Assembly: GCA_963706875.1 (NCBI GenBank) | Contig: CAVPNW010000010.1 | Coordinates: 21,708-85,707, forward strand | Source of the DNA: Prado023 sp963706875 | Lineage (GTDB): Bacteria > Actinomycetota > Actinomycetes > S36-B12 > CAIYMF01 | Direction: 5' to 3' | DNA: 64,000 bases | Shown here: positions 53,221-62,096 of the stretch, piece by piece | How positions within the stretch are numbered: position 1 is the first letter of the stretch | Layout of the letters: each line of letters starts with the position of its first letter | Notes under the pieces: generated by a model | The model's input: only the letters and a program-made list of their open reading frames with translations | Told to the model about the DNA's origin: nothing | The model's database searches: none | Translations under genes and position numbers: made by a program

Positions 53221-54920
53221 CCGCGGACCGCGGGGAGCAGGATGCCGGGCAGCCGAGTGGGGTTGGGGTCGGCGGCGAACATGGTGAACGCGCGCGCGGT
53301 GCTGCGCGCGGTGCTGTTGTCCAGGAACCACGGCGGCTTGACCGTCAGACCCTCGAGCGGATGGCGCAGCGAGCGGTGGAAGGGGCGGAACGGCGCCCGG
53401 GCGACGGACTTCTGCGAGCGGTCGAACATCAGCGTGTTGTGCACCACGCCCGTGCCGGACTGGATGTCCGTCGCGGTGTTCCCCGGGTAGGCACCCCACG
53501 CTGCGCGGGGGGCCAGGAACACGAATCCCGACCACACGTTGACCCCGATGCAGCCGTAGCGCAGTTCGGCGATGGCCGCCTCGAGCTGCGGGCCGAGCTC
53601 CTTGGCGGTCTGCGGGTGGATCAGGATGTTCGCCCCGAGGTTGCCGTGCAGGCGCTCGTTGGCGAACGCGACCGCCTTGGTCAGGAAGTCCCCCGGATCC
53701 GCACCGTCGATCGCGGTGGTGAGGTAGATGGGGCCGAACATCTCGTCGTGGAACCCGGGGTGGTCGCTGTCGGGGTCCACGTCGACGAGCAGGGTGCGCT
53801 CCTGGGGTCCGGGGAGCGCCTCCGCCTCGGGGTTGGCCGTCCGGAAGGCGTCCTGGCGCTCCTGGGTCCCGGGGTAGAACGGGGCACGGTCCGGTGCGCC
53901 GGCCATCGCGGAGCGCAGCGCGTCGAGGAGCTGGTCCTTGCGGTCCCAGCCCTCGGGGAGGATCAGGACCTGCGACGCCACGCAGGTGTGCCCGGCGGAG
54001 AACAGCTTCTGGGTGGCCAGGTGCTGGGCCTGGTAGGCGATGTCAGCGCTGGTCCACGGGCCGGGGACGACGATCGTCGGGCTGGCCCCGCCCAGCTCGG
54101 AGCGGATCGGCTTGCCGAACCTGGGCGTCCCCGTCGCCTTCGCCTCCTGCCCGGCCTCACCGGGACCGAAGACGATGGTGTCGTGGGTGCGCTCGCTGCC
54201 GGTGATGTGCACCGTGTCCACGAGGCCGCTGCCGGTCAGGTGCTCCCCGACGTCCGCCCCGCCGTACACGATGGCCAGGTACCCGTCGCGGATCAGCGGC
54301 TCGAGGACCCGGGCGAACACCGGTCCGTACTCCTCGTTGACCGGGTTCATCTTCAGCACGACCACGTGCCCGTCGACGAACAGGCAGTACAGCGCGTCGA
54401 GCATCGGGATCGCGGCGACGTTGCCCGCTCCGAGCACCAGGGTGAGTGCACCGGTGGGATCGGACTCGCGGTAGAAGGAGGCGACCGTGTCGCGCACCGT
54501 GGCCGGGGTCACCCCGGGCTGCATCCACACGTCCAGCTCGTAGCCGTTGAGCAGCAGCCGGTCGTAGGCGTTCGAGGGGAAGACCCCGGCGATCACCTGG
54601 CCGTCAGTTCGGGTCCGGATCCGCACGCCCTCCAAGAGGTCCGCGCCGGTGTTCAGCCGGGTCAGCGTCCCGATCATGTCCGTGAGCCACGCTGCCGTCG
54701 GGTACGGCCCTCCAAGCCACTCCTCGCCCCCGACGATCGGCGCCTTCGGATCCAGGCCCTTGAGCTGCACCCCGGCGGCCACCCACGCATCGGCGTTGTC
54801 CACCAGACGATCGCGAACCTGCTCCAGGTACCGGATCTTCTCCCGGATCGGGAGCTTGGCCCAGCGGTCCTTGACCTGGCTGAGGCCATCGAGGGAACGG
54901 TCGATCGCGATCGGGTCCAT
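53217..54920 (-). CDS. Aldehyde dehydrogenase-family protein
   Basis: NAD(P)-dependent aldehyde dehydrogenase fold of 567 residues, longer than the usual 480-500. Motifs are VFPSNAYDRL, VLGAGNVAAIP, VHITGSERTHD, the catalytic Glu in SELGGASPTIV (about 275) and the catalytic Cys in GHTCVASQVL (about 313). The sequence is remote from well-known ALDHs, and family members with GMC neighbours are common in mycobacteria and relatives. The ATG at 54920 is chosen because AGGAGG lies 6 bases upstream; an ATG two codons earlier abuts that site. It precedes the TetR gene. Confidence 0.92.
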   Translation of the reverse strand: MDPIAIDRSLDGLSQVKDRWAKLPIREKIRYLEQVRDRLVDNADAWVAAGVQLKGLDPKAPIVGGEEWLGGPYPTAAWLTDMIGTLTRLNTGADLLEGVRIRTRTDGQVIAGVFPSNAYDRLLLNGYELDVWMQPGVTPATVRDTVASFYRESDPTGALTLVLGAGNVAAIPMLDALYCLFVDGHVVVLKMNPVNEEYGPVFARVLEPLIRDGYLAIVYGGADVGEHLTGSGLVDTVHITGSERTHDTIVFGPGEAGQEAKATGTPRFGKPIRSELGGASPTIVVPGPWTSADIAYQAQHLATQKLFSAGHTCVASQVLILPEGWDRKDQLLDALRSAMAGAPDRAPFYPGTQERQDAFRTANPEAEALPGPQERTLLVDVDPDSDHPGFHDEMFGPIYLTTAIDGADPGDFLTKAVAFANERLHGNLGANILIHPQTAKELGPQLEAAIAELRYGCIGVNVWSGFVFLAPRAAWGAYPGNTATDIQSGTGVVHNTLMFDRSQKSVARAPFRPFHRSLRHPLEGLTVKPPWFLDNSTARSTARAFTMFAADPNPTRLPGILLPAVRG

Positions 54921-54948
54921 GCACATCCTCCTGTAGCGGGGAGGACTA

Positions 54949-54977
54949 TTCTATATCGAGCGTTACATAGAATCCAA
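54949..54977 (-). promoter_or_regulatory. Promoter with overlapping inverted repeat before the aldehyde dehydrogenase gene
   Basis: On the minus strand TTGGAT (54972-54977), a 16-base spacer and TATAGA (54950-54955) look like -35 and -10 boxes. TTCTAT-N12-ATAGAA at 54949-54972 spans them. This A/T-rich patch stands out in G+C-rich surroundings and suits a TetR operator. Confidence 0.6.
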
Positions 54978-55035
54978 TCGGACAAATCGCGGTCACCCCC
55001 CTCGGGGCACCGTCAGGGCTGGCAACCGGCCTTGG

Positions 55036-56511
55036 CTAGGACCCGGCCACCATGCCGGCGAACCCCTCCTGGATGAGGTCCTCGAGACGGTCCGGGTCGG
55101 GGATGATCCCCGCGTCGGTGGCGATGCCGATGCTCACGTGACCGTTGTAGCTGAAGATGCACAGGCCGATGCTCTGGTCCGAGGAGGTGGGCACCCAGCC
55201 GAGGATCCCGGCGACCTTGTGGCCGGCCAGGTAGATCGGGGCCCGTGGCCCCGGGACGTTGGTGAGCAGGCCCACCGACTTGTTGGCCACGAATCTCGTG
55301 AGGTTCTGGCTGATGCTCTTGGGCGTCTCGGCCACGGCGCGCTGGACGCCGAAGATCATCATCGCCTCTGCGCTGTTCTTGATCCGGGCCATCCGGGAGC
55401 GCACCTCGGCCAGGAGCACGTCGACCTCGGTGATCCCCAGGGGCATCGGGAACATCACCATCGCGAAGTGGTTGCCCAGCTCCTTGGGCAGCGACATGTC
55501 GATCGGCTTCAGCGAGATCGGCACCAGGAAGTTGGTCTCCGACGGGACCGCGCGACCTCGCTCCTGCAGGTAGGCCGACAGCCCGAGGGAGATGGCGCCC
55601 AGCAGCACGTCGTTGACCGTGGCGTGGTGCGCGGCGCCCACCGCCTTGACCTGGTCGAGGTCCATCCCGGACACCCAGCTGACACGTTTGGCGACGTCTG
55701 GGGCTCGGTCGGCCACCAGCCTCGACTCGTGACCCCACAGGGCCAACCGGCTCGCCGAGCGCCATGTGTTCAGCGCGAGATTGTCCTCCGAGGACAGCGC
55801 CGACACCGCGTCAGTGACCTTCGTGGGCTTCACGACCAGCCCGTACCCCTCGTAGAAGGTGCTGCGCCCGAGGCCCCCGAGCAGCCCGGGGACCCTGGGG
55901 ACCGCGGACACCGCTGCGGAGGCGACGTCACCGGCGAACGAGGCCACGTTGCCCACGACATCACGGGTCGCCCCGGCCACCATCGTGACCGGGTTCCTCG
56001 CCGACGACGTCCGGCCCACCGCCGGCGGGGCCACATCCTCGTCGACGTCGCACAGGCCGAGGATGAGCTGCACGATCCGGATCCCGTCGGCCAGCACGTG
56101 GTGGAACCGGGCCAGGATCAGCGCCCCCTGCCCGCCCTCGGCATTCGTGTACCCACTGATCAGGTCGAACTCCCACAGCGGGTGGTCCCGATCCAGCGGC
56201 TGGCTGACCCGTCCCGAGATGTAGTCCTGGGCAGCAGCGCGATCCCCAGGCGCCGGGAGGGTGACATGGCGCACCTGACGATCGAAGTCGAAGTCCGGGT
56301 CGTCCTCCCACACCCACCCCCCATCGACCTGACGCGGCCGGCGCCCCATGACCGGGAACCCCTCCACCAGCCGGGTCCGCAGGATCTCGCGGACCGCCTC
56401 CCAGTCCGGCTCCTCGTCGAACCACATCAGCCCGTTGACGACCATCAGGTTGGTCGGCAGGTCCATGTTGAGCCAGGTCAGATCCGCCGAGGCGATCGGC
56501 ACAGTCGTCAT
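55036..56511 (-). CDS. Wax ester synthase/diacylglycerol acyltransferase (WS/DGAT)
   Basis: Acyl-CoA-dependent acyltransferase of 491 residues that makes wax esters from fatty alcohols or triacylglycerol from diacylglycerol. The catalytic HHxxxDG motif is FHHVLADG (His 137-138, Asp 142). Family features PLDRDHPLWEF, NDVLLGAISLGL and the C-terminal LLTNVPGPRAPIYLAG with GLCIFSYNG are present. ATG start. The gene lies 11 bases after the alkyl sulfatase on the same strand, so the two are probably cotranscribed. Confidence 0.95.
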   Translation of the reverse strand: MTTVPIASADLTWLNMDLPTNLMVVNGLMWFDEEPDWEAVREILRTRLVEGFPVMGRRPRQVDGGWVWEDDPDFDFDRQVRHVTLPAPGDRAAAQDYISGRVSQPLDRDHPLWEFDLISGYTNAEGGQGALILARFHHVLADGIRIVQLILGLCDVDEDVAPPAVGRTSSARNPVTMVAGATRDVVGNVASFAGDVASAAVSAVPRVPGLLGGLGRSTFYEGYGLVVKPTKVTDAVSALSSEDNLALNTWRSASRLALWGHESRLVADRAPDVAKRVSWVSGMDLDQVKAVGAAHHATVNDVLLGAISLGLSAYLQERGRAVPSETNFLVPISLKPIDMSLPKELGNHFAMVMFPMPLGITEVDVLLAEVRSRMARIKNSAEAMMIFGVQRAVAETPKSISQNLTRFVANKSVGLLTNVPGPRAPIYLAGHKVAGILGWVPTSSDQSIGLCIFSYNGHVSIGIATDAGIIPDPDRLEDLIQEGFAGMVAGS

Positions 56512-56521
56512 CGTCGTCCTC

Positions 56522-58510
56522 TCAGCCGCCGGCGGAGTCGCCGAGGGGTTCCTGTGCGAATTCGTCGAGGTCTGGGCTCAGGTGCCCCGCTCCGGTGCCC
56601 GGCAGGATCTCGAAGCCCACCTCGAAGTGCACGAGCAGTCCGGCCAGAACCTGCAGCACGCCCGGGTCGCCGTCCAGGGCGGCCCGACCGTCGGCGACCT
56701 GCGCGGCCAGGGGGGCGGCACCGGTCATCGCCAGCTCGAGGTCGGACCGGTTGATGGTGATGGTGAGGTCGGGTGCCTCGGCGAGGAACCCCTGCAGGCT
56801 CGTCAGGGTGCTGTTGCTCAGCTCCACGACGAAGGACTCGCCGTTGTCCGGGGTGATCAGGTTGACCACGAACGCGGCGTCGCCGGCGCGGGTCGGGTCC
56901 AGCCGGATGCCCAGGTAGTCCAGGAACTGCAGGGTGCTCAGCGCCCGGACCAGGTCCGGGCCGGTGCTGTGGGGGGCGGCCCCGGACGGGATCCCCGATC
57001 GCAGCTCGAGGGCAGCGGCCAGGAAGCTGTTGCGCACGCTGGGGCTCTCCTGCTGGTAGCCCACCTGCTCGAAGGCGTCGGCGAGCAGCCGGCGCCCGGC
57101 AACGTGGTCAGGCTCCCCGTGGAGGATCTTGTCGAGGATCTCGATGGCGAGCAGGTAGTCCCCGCTCTCCATGAGCTGCCGGGCACGGGCGACGATCGCA
57201 TCGGCCCCGCCCATCATCTCCACGAACAGCGGCGCGGACTCCTTCGGGCTCAACGGGATCAGGGTGGCCGGGTTGCCGTCCCAGTAGCCGAGGTAGCGGT
57301 TGATCACGGCACGTGAGTTGTGCTCCACCGACCCGTGGTAGCTGCGTGCGGCCCACTGCCGTTGCAGCGACTGGGGCACCCGGTAGACGCGGTGGATCTC
57401 GTTGATGGTCACGCCCTGGTTGGCCAGGTGCATCACGCCGTTGTTGAGGTGCGCGTAGGTGTCGCGCTGCACCCGCATCACCTCCTGGATGCGGGCATTG
57501 CCCCACCGCGGCCAGGAGTGCGACGCGAACATCACCTCGGCCTCGCGGCCGAACAGGTACAGCGCCTTGTTGATCTGCCGGGACCACTCCAGCGCGTCGC
57601 GCACGAGCGCACCACGCAGGGTGTAGATGTTGTGGATCGTGCTGGTGATGTTCTCCGCAGCCCAGAAGGCCTTGAGGTCCGGGAACCAGGTGTTCATCTC
57701 GGCCGGGGCCTCGGTGCCCGGGGTGTTCTGGAACACCATCCGCACACCATCGATGGTGAGCTCCTCGATGTCGTCGACGATGTCCACGGTCGGCGCGATC
57801 AGGCCCGAGGTGCCGGCCGCGACGCCCTTGCCGATGGCCTGGTCGACGTGCCCGAACGGGCTGCGGTCCAGCAGCGAGCCGTACTGGTAGAACATGCGCC
57901 GGTTCATGGCATTGCCCGCGTACACGTTCTCCGCCACGGCATGCTCCAGGAACCCGACCGGCGCGATCACCGGGACCTTTCCGCTGGCCACATCCGCGAC
58001 GTCCACCACCCCGTGCGCGCCGCCGAAGTGGTCGCCGTGCGAGTGCGAGTAGACCACCGCGACAACCGGGCGCGCACCGAGGTGCTCGTTGACGAGGGCC
58101 AGCGCCGCGGCCGCCGTCTCCTTGCACGTCAACGGGTCGAACACGATCCACCCGGTGGCCGAGCGGATGAACGAGATGTTCGCCAGGTCGAAGCCACGCA
58201 CCTGGTAGATGTGGTCCGGCACCACCTCGAACAGGCCGTACTCCATGTTGAGCAGCGCCTGCCGCTGCAGCGACGGGTGGATGCTGTCGAACTGCTCGCC
58301 GGACAGCAGGAAGTCATAGGCACCGATGTTCCAGGCGACATGCCCAGCCTCAGCCATGATCTGCCGGTACCCCGGCGCGACCAGGAACCCGCGCCGCGCC
58401 TCGGTGAAGTCCCGGTCGTCGTCGAACGGCAGGCCAGCACGTTGCGCTGCCTGCGCGGACCTCGTCGAGGCGGAGGGGAGGGTGCCCAGGGGGTGGAAGT
58501 GCTCAACCAT
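56522..58510 (-). CDS. Alkyl sulfatase, BDS1/SdsA1-type metallo-beta-lactamase fold
   Basis: Zinc-dependent alkyl sulfatase of 662 residues that hydrolyses primary alkyl sulfates such as SDS to alcohol plus sulfate. The metal site HSHGDHFGG (156-161) and the second set near AENITSTIHN and FASHSWPRWG are present. The dimerisation region (about 400-520) and the C-terminal SCP2-like domain (about 540-662) are in the usual order. Length matches SdsA1 minus its signal peptide; no export signal is evident here, so a cytoplasmic location is likely. ATG at 58510. It is divergent from a SulP transporter gene. Confidence 0.95.
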   Translation of the reverse strand: MVEHFHPLGTLPSASTRSAQAAQRAGLPFDDDRDFTEARRGFLVAPGYRQIMAEAGHVAWNIGAYDFLLSGEQFDSIHPSLQRQALLNMEYGLFEVVPDHIYQVRGFDLANISFIRSATGWIVFDPLTCKETAAAALALVNEHLGARPVVAVVYSHSHGDHFGGAHGVVDVADVASGKVPVIAPVGFLEHAVAENVYAGNAMNRRMFYQYGSLLDRSPFGHVDQAIGKGVAAGTSGLIAPTVDIVDDIEELTIDGVRMVFQNTPGTEAPAEMNTWFPDLKAFWAAENITSTIHNIYTLRGALVRDALEWSRQINKALYLFGREAEVMFASHSWPRWGNARIQEVMRVQRDTYAHLNNGVMHLANQGVTINEIHRVYRVPQSLQRQWAARSYHGSVEHNSRAVINRYLGYWDGNPATLIPLSPKESAPLFVEMMGGADAIVARARQLMESGDYLLAIEILDKILHGEPDHVAGRRLLADAFEQVGYQQESPSVRNSFLAAALELRSGIPSGAAPHSTGPDLVRALSTLQFLDYLGIRLDPTRAGDAAFVVNLITPDNGESFVVELSNSTLTSLQGFLAEAPDLTITINRSDLELAMTGAAPLAAQVADGRAALDGDPGVLQVLAGLLVHFEVGFEILPGTGAGHLSPDLDEFAQEPLGDSAGG

Positions 58511-58714
58511 GCGGCGAGGGTACGCCCGCAACCCCCACCGAGGTCCGGCGAACAGCGCCCCCTTCCACGGGTGGAACCCAGGCCACCCCGAGGTGCTGCG
58601 CGCAGCACGCGACGGATCCACCTGCGGTCGTGGGCTGCGTCTCGGGCAGGTGTCTGCCGACTGTTTGCTGCTAGTTTGCCCGCGGGTCGGCGATCTGTGA
58701 GGCGGTGACCGCAG

Positions 58715-60508
58715 GTGAGCGGAAGCGACGCGATGCACCCCGAGCATGAGCCCGGCGACGGGAGCTCGCCCGAGCCGGTCCGGCGGTCGACCGGGCCGAT
58801 GTTCGTCGCCCCGAAGCGGGCCGCCACGCGGTGGCACCTGGTCCCGCTGGTCGCCCAGTTGCGCGGCTACGCAAGCCTGCGTGGCGATGTGCTGGCCGGT
58901 GTGGTGATCGCTGCGCTGGCGGTGCCCCAGGCCATGGCCTACGCACAGACCGCGGGGTTGCCCGTCGTCGCCGGGCTCTACGGGCTCGTGCTGCCGTTGG
59001 TCGTGTATGCGGCCCTGGGCTCCTCACGGGTGCTGATGACCGGACCGACGACCACTGCTGCGCTGATGGTCGCGCCCGTGCTCGTCGCGGTCAGTGACGA
59101 TCCTTCGGACTACCCGGCGCTGGCCGCCATGCTGGCGCTGCTGGTGGCCACGGTGTTCGGGCTGGCTCGCCTGGCCGGCCTCGGGTGGATGGCCGACTAC
59201 TTCTCCTCAGCGGTCCTGCTGGGATTCCTGACCGGGCTGGGACTGACCCTGATCGCCGGCCAGATCGGGGTCCTTTCCGGGGTGGAGGTGACCGGGTACA
59301 GCCCCTTGCAGCAGTACGGATCCTTCTTCGCCAACGTCACCGGCGGTGTCCACTGGACGACCCTGTCCATCGGCTTGGTGAGCCTTCTGATCCTCCTGGC
59401 CGGCAGTCGCTGGGCGCCCGGGTTCCCCACGCTGCTGGCCCTCACCGTCGCGATGATCGCCCTCTCGTGGGCCCGGGACCTGGCCGCCGAGGGCGTGGCG
59501 GTCATCGGTGAGATCCCGGCAGGCCTGCCACGGCTGGAGTGGCCCGGTGTGGCCTGGGACGACCTGGTGTTGCTGCTGCCGGGTGCTGTGGCGATCGCCG
59601 TCGTCGGGTTCTCCGATGCGATCCTGACCGCGCGCAGCCTGGCCTCGGTCACCGGCACCACCGTCGACGCGGACCAGGAGTTGCTGGCCCTCGGCGGCCT
59701 GAACCTTGCCGCTGGCCTGACCCAGTCGTTCCCGGTGGGTTCCAGTGGGTCGCGGTCCGCGGTCAACGCCAGCCTCGGCGGGCGCACCCAGGTGGTGAGC
59801 CTGGTTCAGGCCGCCACGGTCGTGGTTGTGCTTCTGCTGTTGACCCCTGCGCTGGCCCTGCTGCCCCGCTCGGTGCTCGCCGCGGTGATCATCTACGCCG
59901 CCCTGCGACTGATCGACCTGACCGCCTGGCGAGCACTGGCCGCTGGGTCGCGCGGCGAGCTGCTGATCGCCGCCGTCACGGTGGCGGGCATGCTGACCGT
60001 CGGCCTGCTGCCCTCCCTGCTGCTCGCGGTGCTGCTGTCCCTGGTCGACGCCGCCCGCCGCAGTGCCCAACCCCGCGACGCGGTGCTGGGCTGGAGCCCC
60101 CGTCACGGCAGGTTCGTCGATCTGGACAAGGACCACGAGGGACTGCTCGTGCCGGGTGTGGTGGTGTATCGCATTGATGACCGGCTGTTCTTCGCCAACG
60201 CCCACTACTTCGCCGCCCGCGTCGAGGAGGCGATCACCGCAGCCCCCGACCGGGTCCGCTGGTTCATCCTGGACGCCGAGGCGGTCTCCCACCTGGATGC
60301 CTCGGCGACCCAGGTGCTGCGCGAGGTGATCGCCGGGCTCAGCGCCCGCGATATCCGTTTCGTGGTGGCTCGCGCCCGTGACGTGGTCGTGGAGCAGATC
60401 GACCGGTTCGACCTCACCGATGTGCTCGGTCCCGACAACCGCTTCCCGACCGTTCGTGCCGCCGTGCTCGCGGTCGCCGGTGTGGACGTGACCGGCGAAA
60501 CGCAGTGA
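58715..60508 (+). CDS. SulP-family anion (sulfate) transporter with STAS domain
   Basis: Inner-membrane anion transporter of 597 residues. The membrane part (about 45-430) has the SulP pattern DVLAGVVIAALAVPQAMAYAQTAGLP, LMTGPTTTAALMV and VGSSGSRSAVNASLGGRTQ. The C-terminal STAS domain (about 450-590) reads VYRIDDRLFFANAHYFAARVEEAI and LDAEAVSHLDASATQVLREV. Sulfate or bicarbonate are the usual substrates, and the sulfatase next door favours sulfate. GTG start; an ATG six codons on is an alternative. Confidence 0.93.
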   Translation: MSGSDAMHPEHEPGDGSSPEPVRRSTGPMFVAPKRAATRWHLVPLVAQLRGYASLRGDVLAGVVIAALAVPQAMAYAQTAGLPVVAGLYGLVLPLVVYAALGSSRVLMTGPTTTAALMVAPVLVAVSDDPSDYPALAAMLALLVATVFGLARLAGLGWMADYFSSAVLLGFLTGLGLTLIAGQIGVLSGVEVTGYSPLQQYGSFFANVTGGVHWTTLSIGLVSLLILLAGSRWAPGFPTLLALTVAMIALSWARDLAAEGVAVIGEIPAGLPRLEWPGVAWDDLVLLLPGAVAIAVVGFSDAILTARSLASVTGTTVDADQELLALGGLNLAAGLTQSFPVGSSGSRSAVNASLGGRTQVVSLVQAATVVVVLLLLTPALALLPRSVLAAVIIYAALRLIDLTAWRALAAGSRGELLIAAVTVAGMLTVGLLPSLLLAVLLSLVDAARRSAQPRDAVLGWSPRHGRFVDLDKDHEGLLVPGVVVYRIDDRLFFANAHYFAARVEEAITAAPDRVRWFILDAEAVSHLDASATQVLREVIAGLSARDIRFVVARARDVVVEQIDRFDLTDVLGPDNRFPTVRAAVLAVAGVDVTGETQ

Positions 60509-60572
60509 ACGGAGCCCGCCGAGGTGGGCGTTCGGCGCGCAGCCCGGCCGTGTGCTGGCTACCGTTCGTGGC

Positions 60573-62009
60573 ATGCGTCGAGCGAAGATCGTGTGCACCC
60601 TGGGTCCTGCCACCTCGTCCTACGAGCAGATCAGGGAGTTGATCGAGGCGGGGATGAATGTGGCGCGGCTGAACATGTCCCATGGTGAGCATGGGGTGCA
60701 TGCGGAGTCCTATGCCAATGTGCGCCGTGCGTCCACGGAGTTGGGTGCGGGTGTGGGCATCGTCGCGGACCTGCAGGGCCCGAAGATCCGGCTGGGTCGG
60801 TTCGCCGATGGTCCGGTGATGCTGGTCAACGGTGCGGAGTTCACGATCACGGCCGAGGACATCCTCGGTGACGTGACCCAGTGCGGCACGACCCACAAGG
60901 GACTGCCCGGTGACTGCAGCCCCGGCGACACGGTGCTGGTCGACGACGGCAAGGTGAAGCTCGAGGTGATCGATGTCGTGGGCCCGCGGGTGCGCACGAG
61001 GGTGGTCGAGGGTGGTCCGGTCAGCAACAACAAGGGGATCAACCTGCCCGGGGTGGCGGTGAGCGTGCCGGCGCTGTCGGACAAGGACAAGGACGACCTG
61101 CGGTGGGCGCTGCGGATCGGGGTGGACTTCGTGTTCCTGTCGTTCGTGCGTTCGGCTGCGGATGTGGAGGACGTGCACGCGATCATGGACCAGATGGGTC
61201 GGCGGATCCCGGTGTTCGCGAAGGTGGAGAAGCCCCAGGCGGTGGAGAACCTGGCCGGGATCGTGGCTGCCTTCGACGGGGTGATGGTCGCCCGCGGCGA
61301 CCTGGGCGTGGAGCTGCCCCTTGAGGAGGTGCCGATCGTGCAGAAGGGCGCGATCCAGATGTGCCGGGAGGCGGGCAAGCCGGTGATCGTGGCCACCCAG
61401 ATGCTGGAGTCGATGATGGAGAACTCCCGGCCCAGCCGGGCCGAGGCCTCGGATGTGGCCAACGCGATCCTCGACGGTGCGGATGCGGTGATGCTCTCCG
61501 GGGAGACCAGCGTGGGCAGGCACCCGAACCTGGTCGTCTCCACGATGGCCCGGATCGTGGACTACACCGAGGAGATGGGCCTCGAGCGGCTGCCCAAGCT
61601 GGCGAAGAAGAAGGACATGAGCGTCGCCGAGGCGGTCACCAAGGAGGCCGTGGACGTGGCCAAGGCGCTGAAGGCCAGCTACCTGATCGCGTTCTCCGAG
61701 ACCGGGACGAGCGCCCAGATCATGGCCGCCTCCCGACCGAAGATCCCGATGATGGTGTTCACCCCCAACGCCGCGATCCGCAACCAGCTCGCGGTCGTCT
61801 GGGGCCTGGAGACCTTCCTGGTCCCACCGGCCTCGCACACCGACCAGATGGTCGAGCAGATCGACGCCGAGCTGCTCGCCGGCGACCGCGCCCAACCCGG
61901 GCAGCTGTGCGTCCTGATCGCCGGCGTCCCACCCGGCATCGCCGGCACCACCAACAGCATGCGCGTACACACCATCGGAGCCGGCTCCGATGGTGTGCTC
62001 CGGCGCTGA
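60573..62009 (+). CDS. pyk: Pyruvate kinase
   Basis: Glycolytic enzyme (phosphoenolpyruvate plus ADP to pyruvate plus ATP), 478 residues. It begins MRRAKIVCTLGPAT. The active-site lysine is in VFAKVEKPQAVEN, with RGDLGVELP, ATQMLESM and the signature MLSGETSVGRHP. The C-terminal domain (about 350-478) is complete. The ATG at 60573 gives the family start; a TTG-type start 21 bases upstream is less likely. The 3' coding end contains a 30-base perfect palindrome. Isolated housekeeping gene. Confidence 0.97.
   Translation: MRRAKIVCTLGPATSSYEQIRELIEAGMNVARLNMSHGEHGVHAESYANVRRASTELGAGVGIVADLQGPKIRLGRFADGPVMLVNGAEFTITAEDILGDVTQCGTTHKGLPGDCSPGDTVLVDDGKVKLEVIDVVGPRVRTRVVEGGPVSNNKGINLPGVAVSVPALSDKDKDDLRWALRIGVDFVFLSFVRSAADVEDVHAIMDQMGRRIPVFAKVEKPQAVENLAGIVAAFDGVMVARGDLGVELPLEEVPIVQKGAIQMCREAGKPVIVATQMLESMMENSRPSRAEASDVANAILDGADAVMLSGETSVGRHPNLVVSTMARIVDYTEEMGLERLPKLAKKKDMSVAEAVTKEAVDVAKALKASYLIAFSETGTSAQIMAASRPKIPMMVFTPNAAIRNQLAVVWGLETFLVPPASHTDQMVEQIDAELLAGDRAQPGQLCVLIAGVPPGIAGTTNSMRVHTIGAGSDGVLRR
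61968..61997. repeat. 30-base perfect palindrome inside the pyk coding end
   Basis: CACACCATCGGAGCC is followed with no spacer by its exact reverse complement. It encodes HTIGAGSDGV near the pyk C-terminus and ends 12 bases before the stop codon. It may act as an intragenic terminator hairpin or a protein-bound site. Confidence 0.7.
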
Positions 62010-62096
62010 GCGCGTCCATGCAGGCGGTGTCGCGTTCAACGGCCCGCAGGGTGTCGGGGATCGGGGCCGGGCGTCTGCGACGAGGAGGAGTTGCTC

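Noticed and set aside
58593..58608. 16-base palindrome GTGCTGCGCGCAGCAC upstream of the sulfatase
   Set aside because: Perfect but made of alternating G/C that recur by chance in this base composition; it has no clear relation to either promoter.
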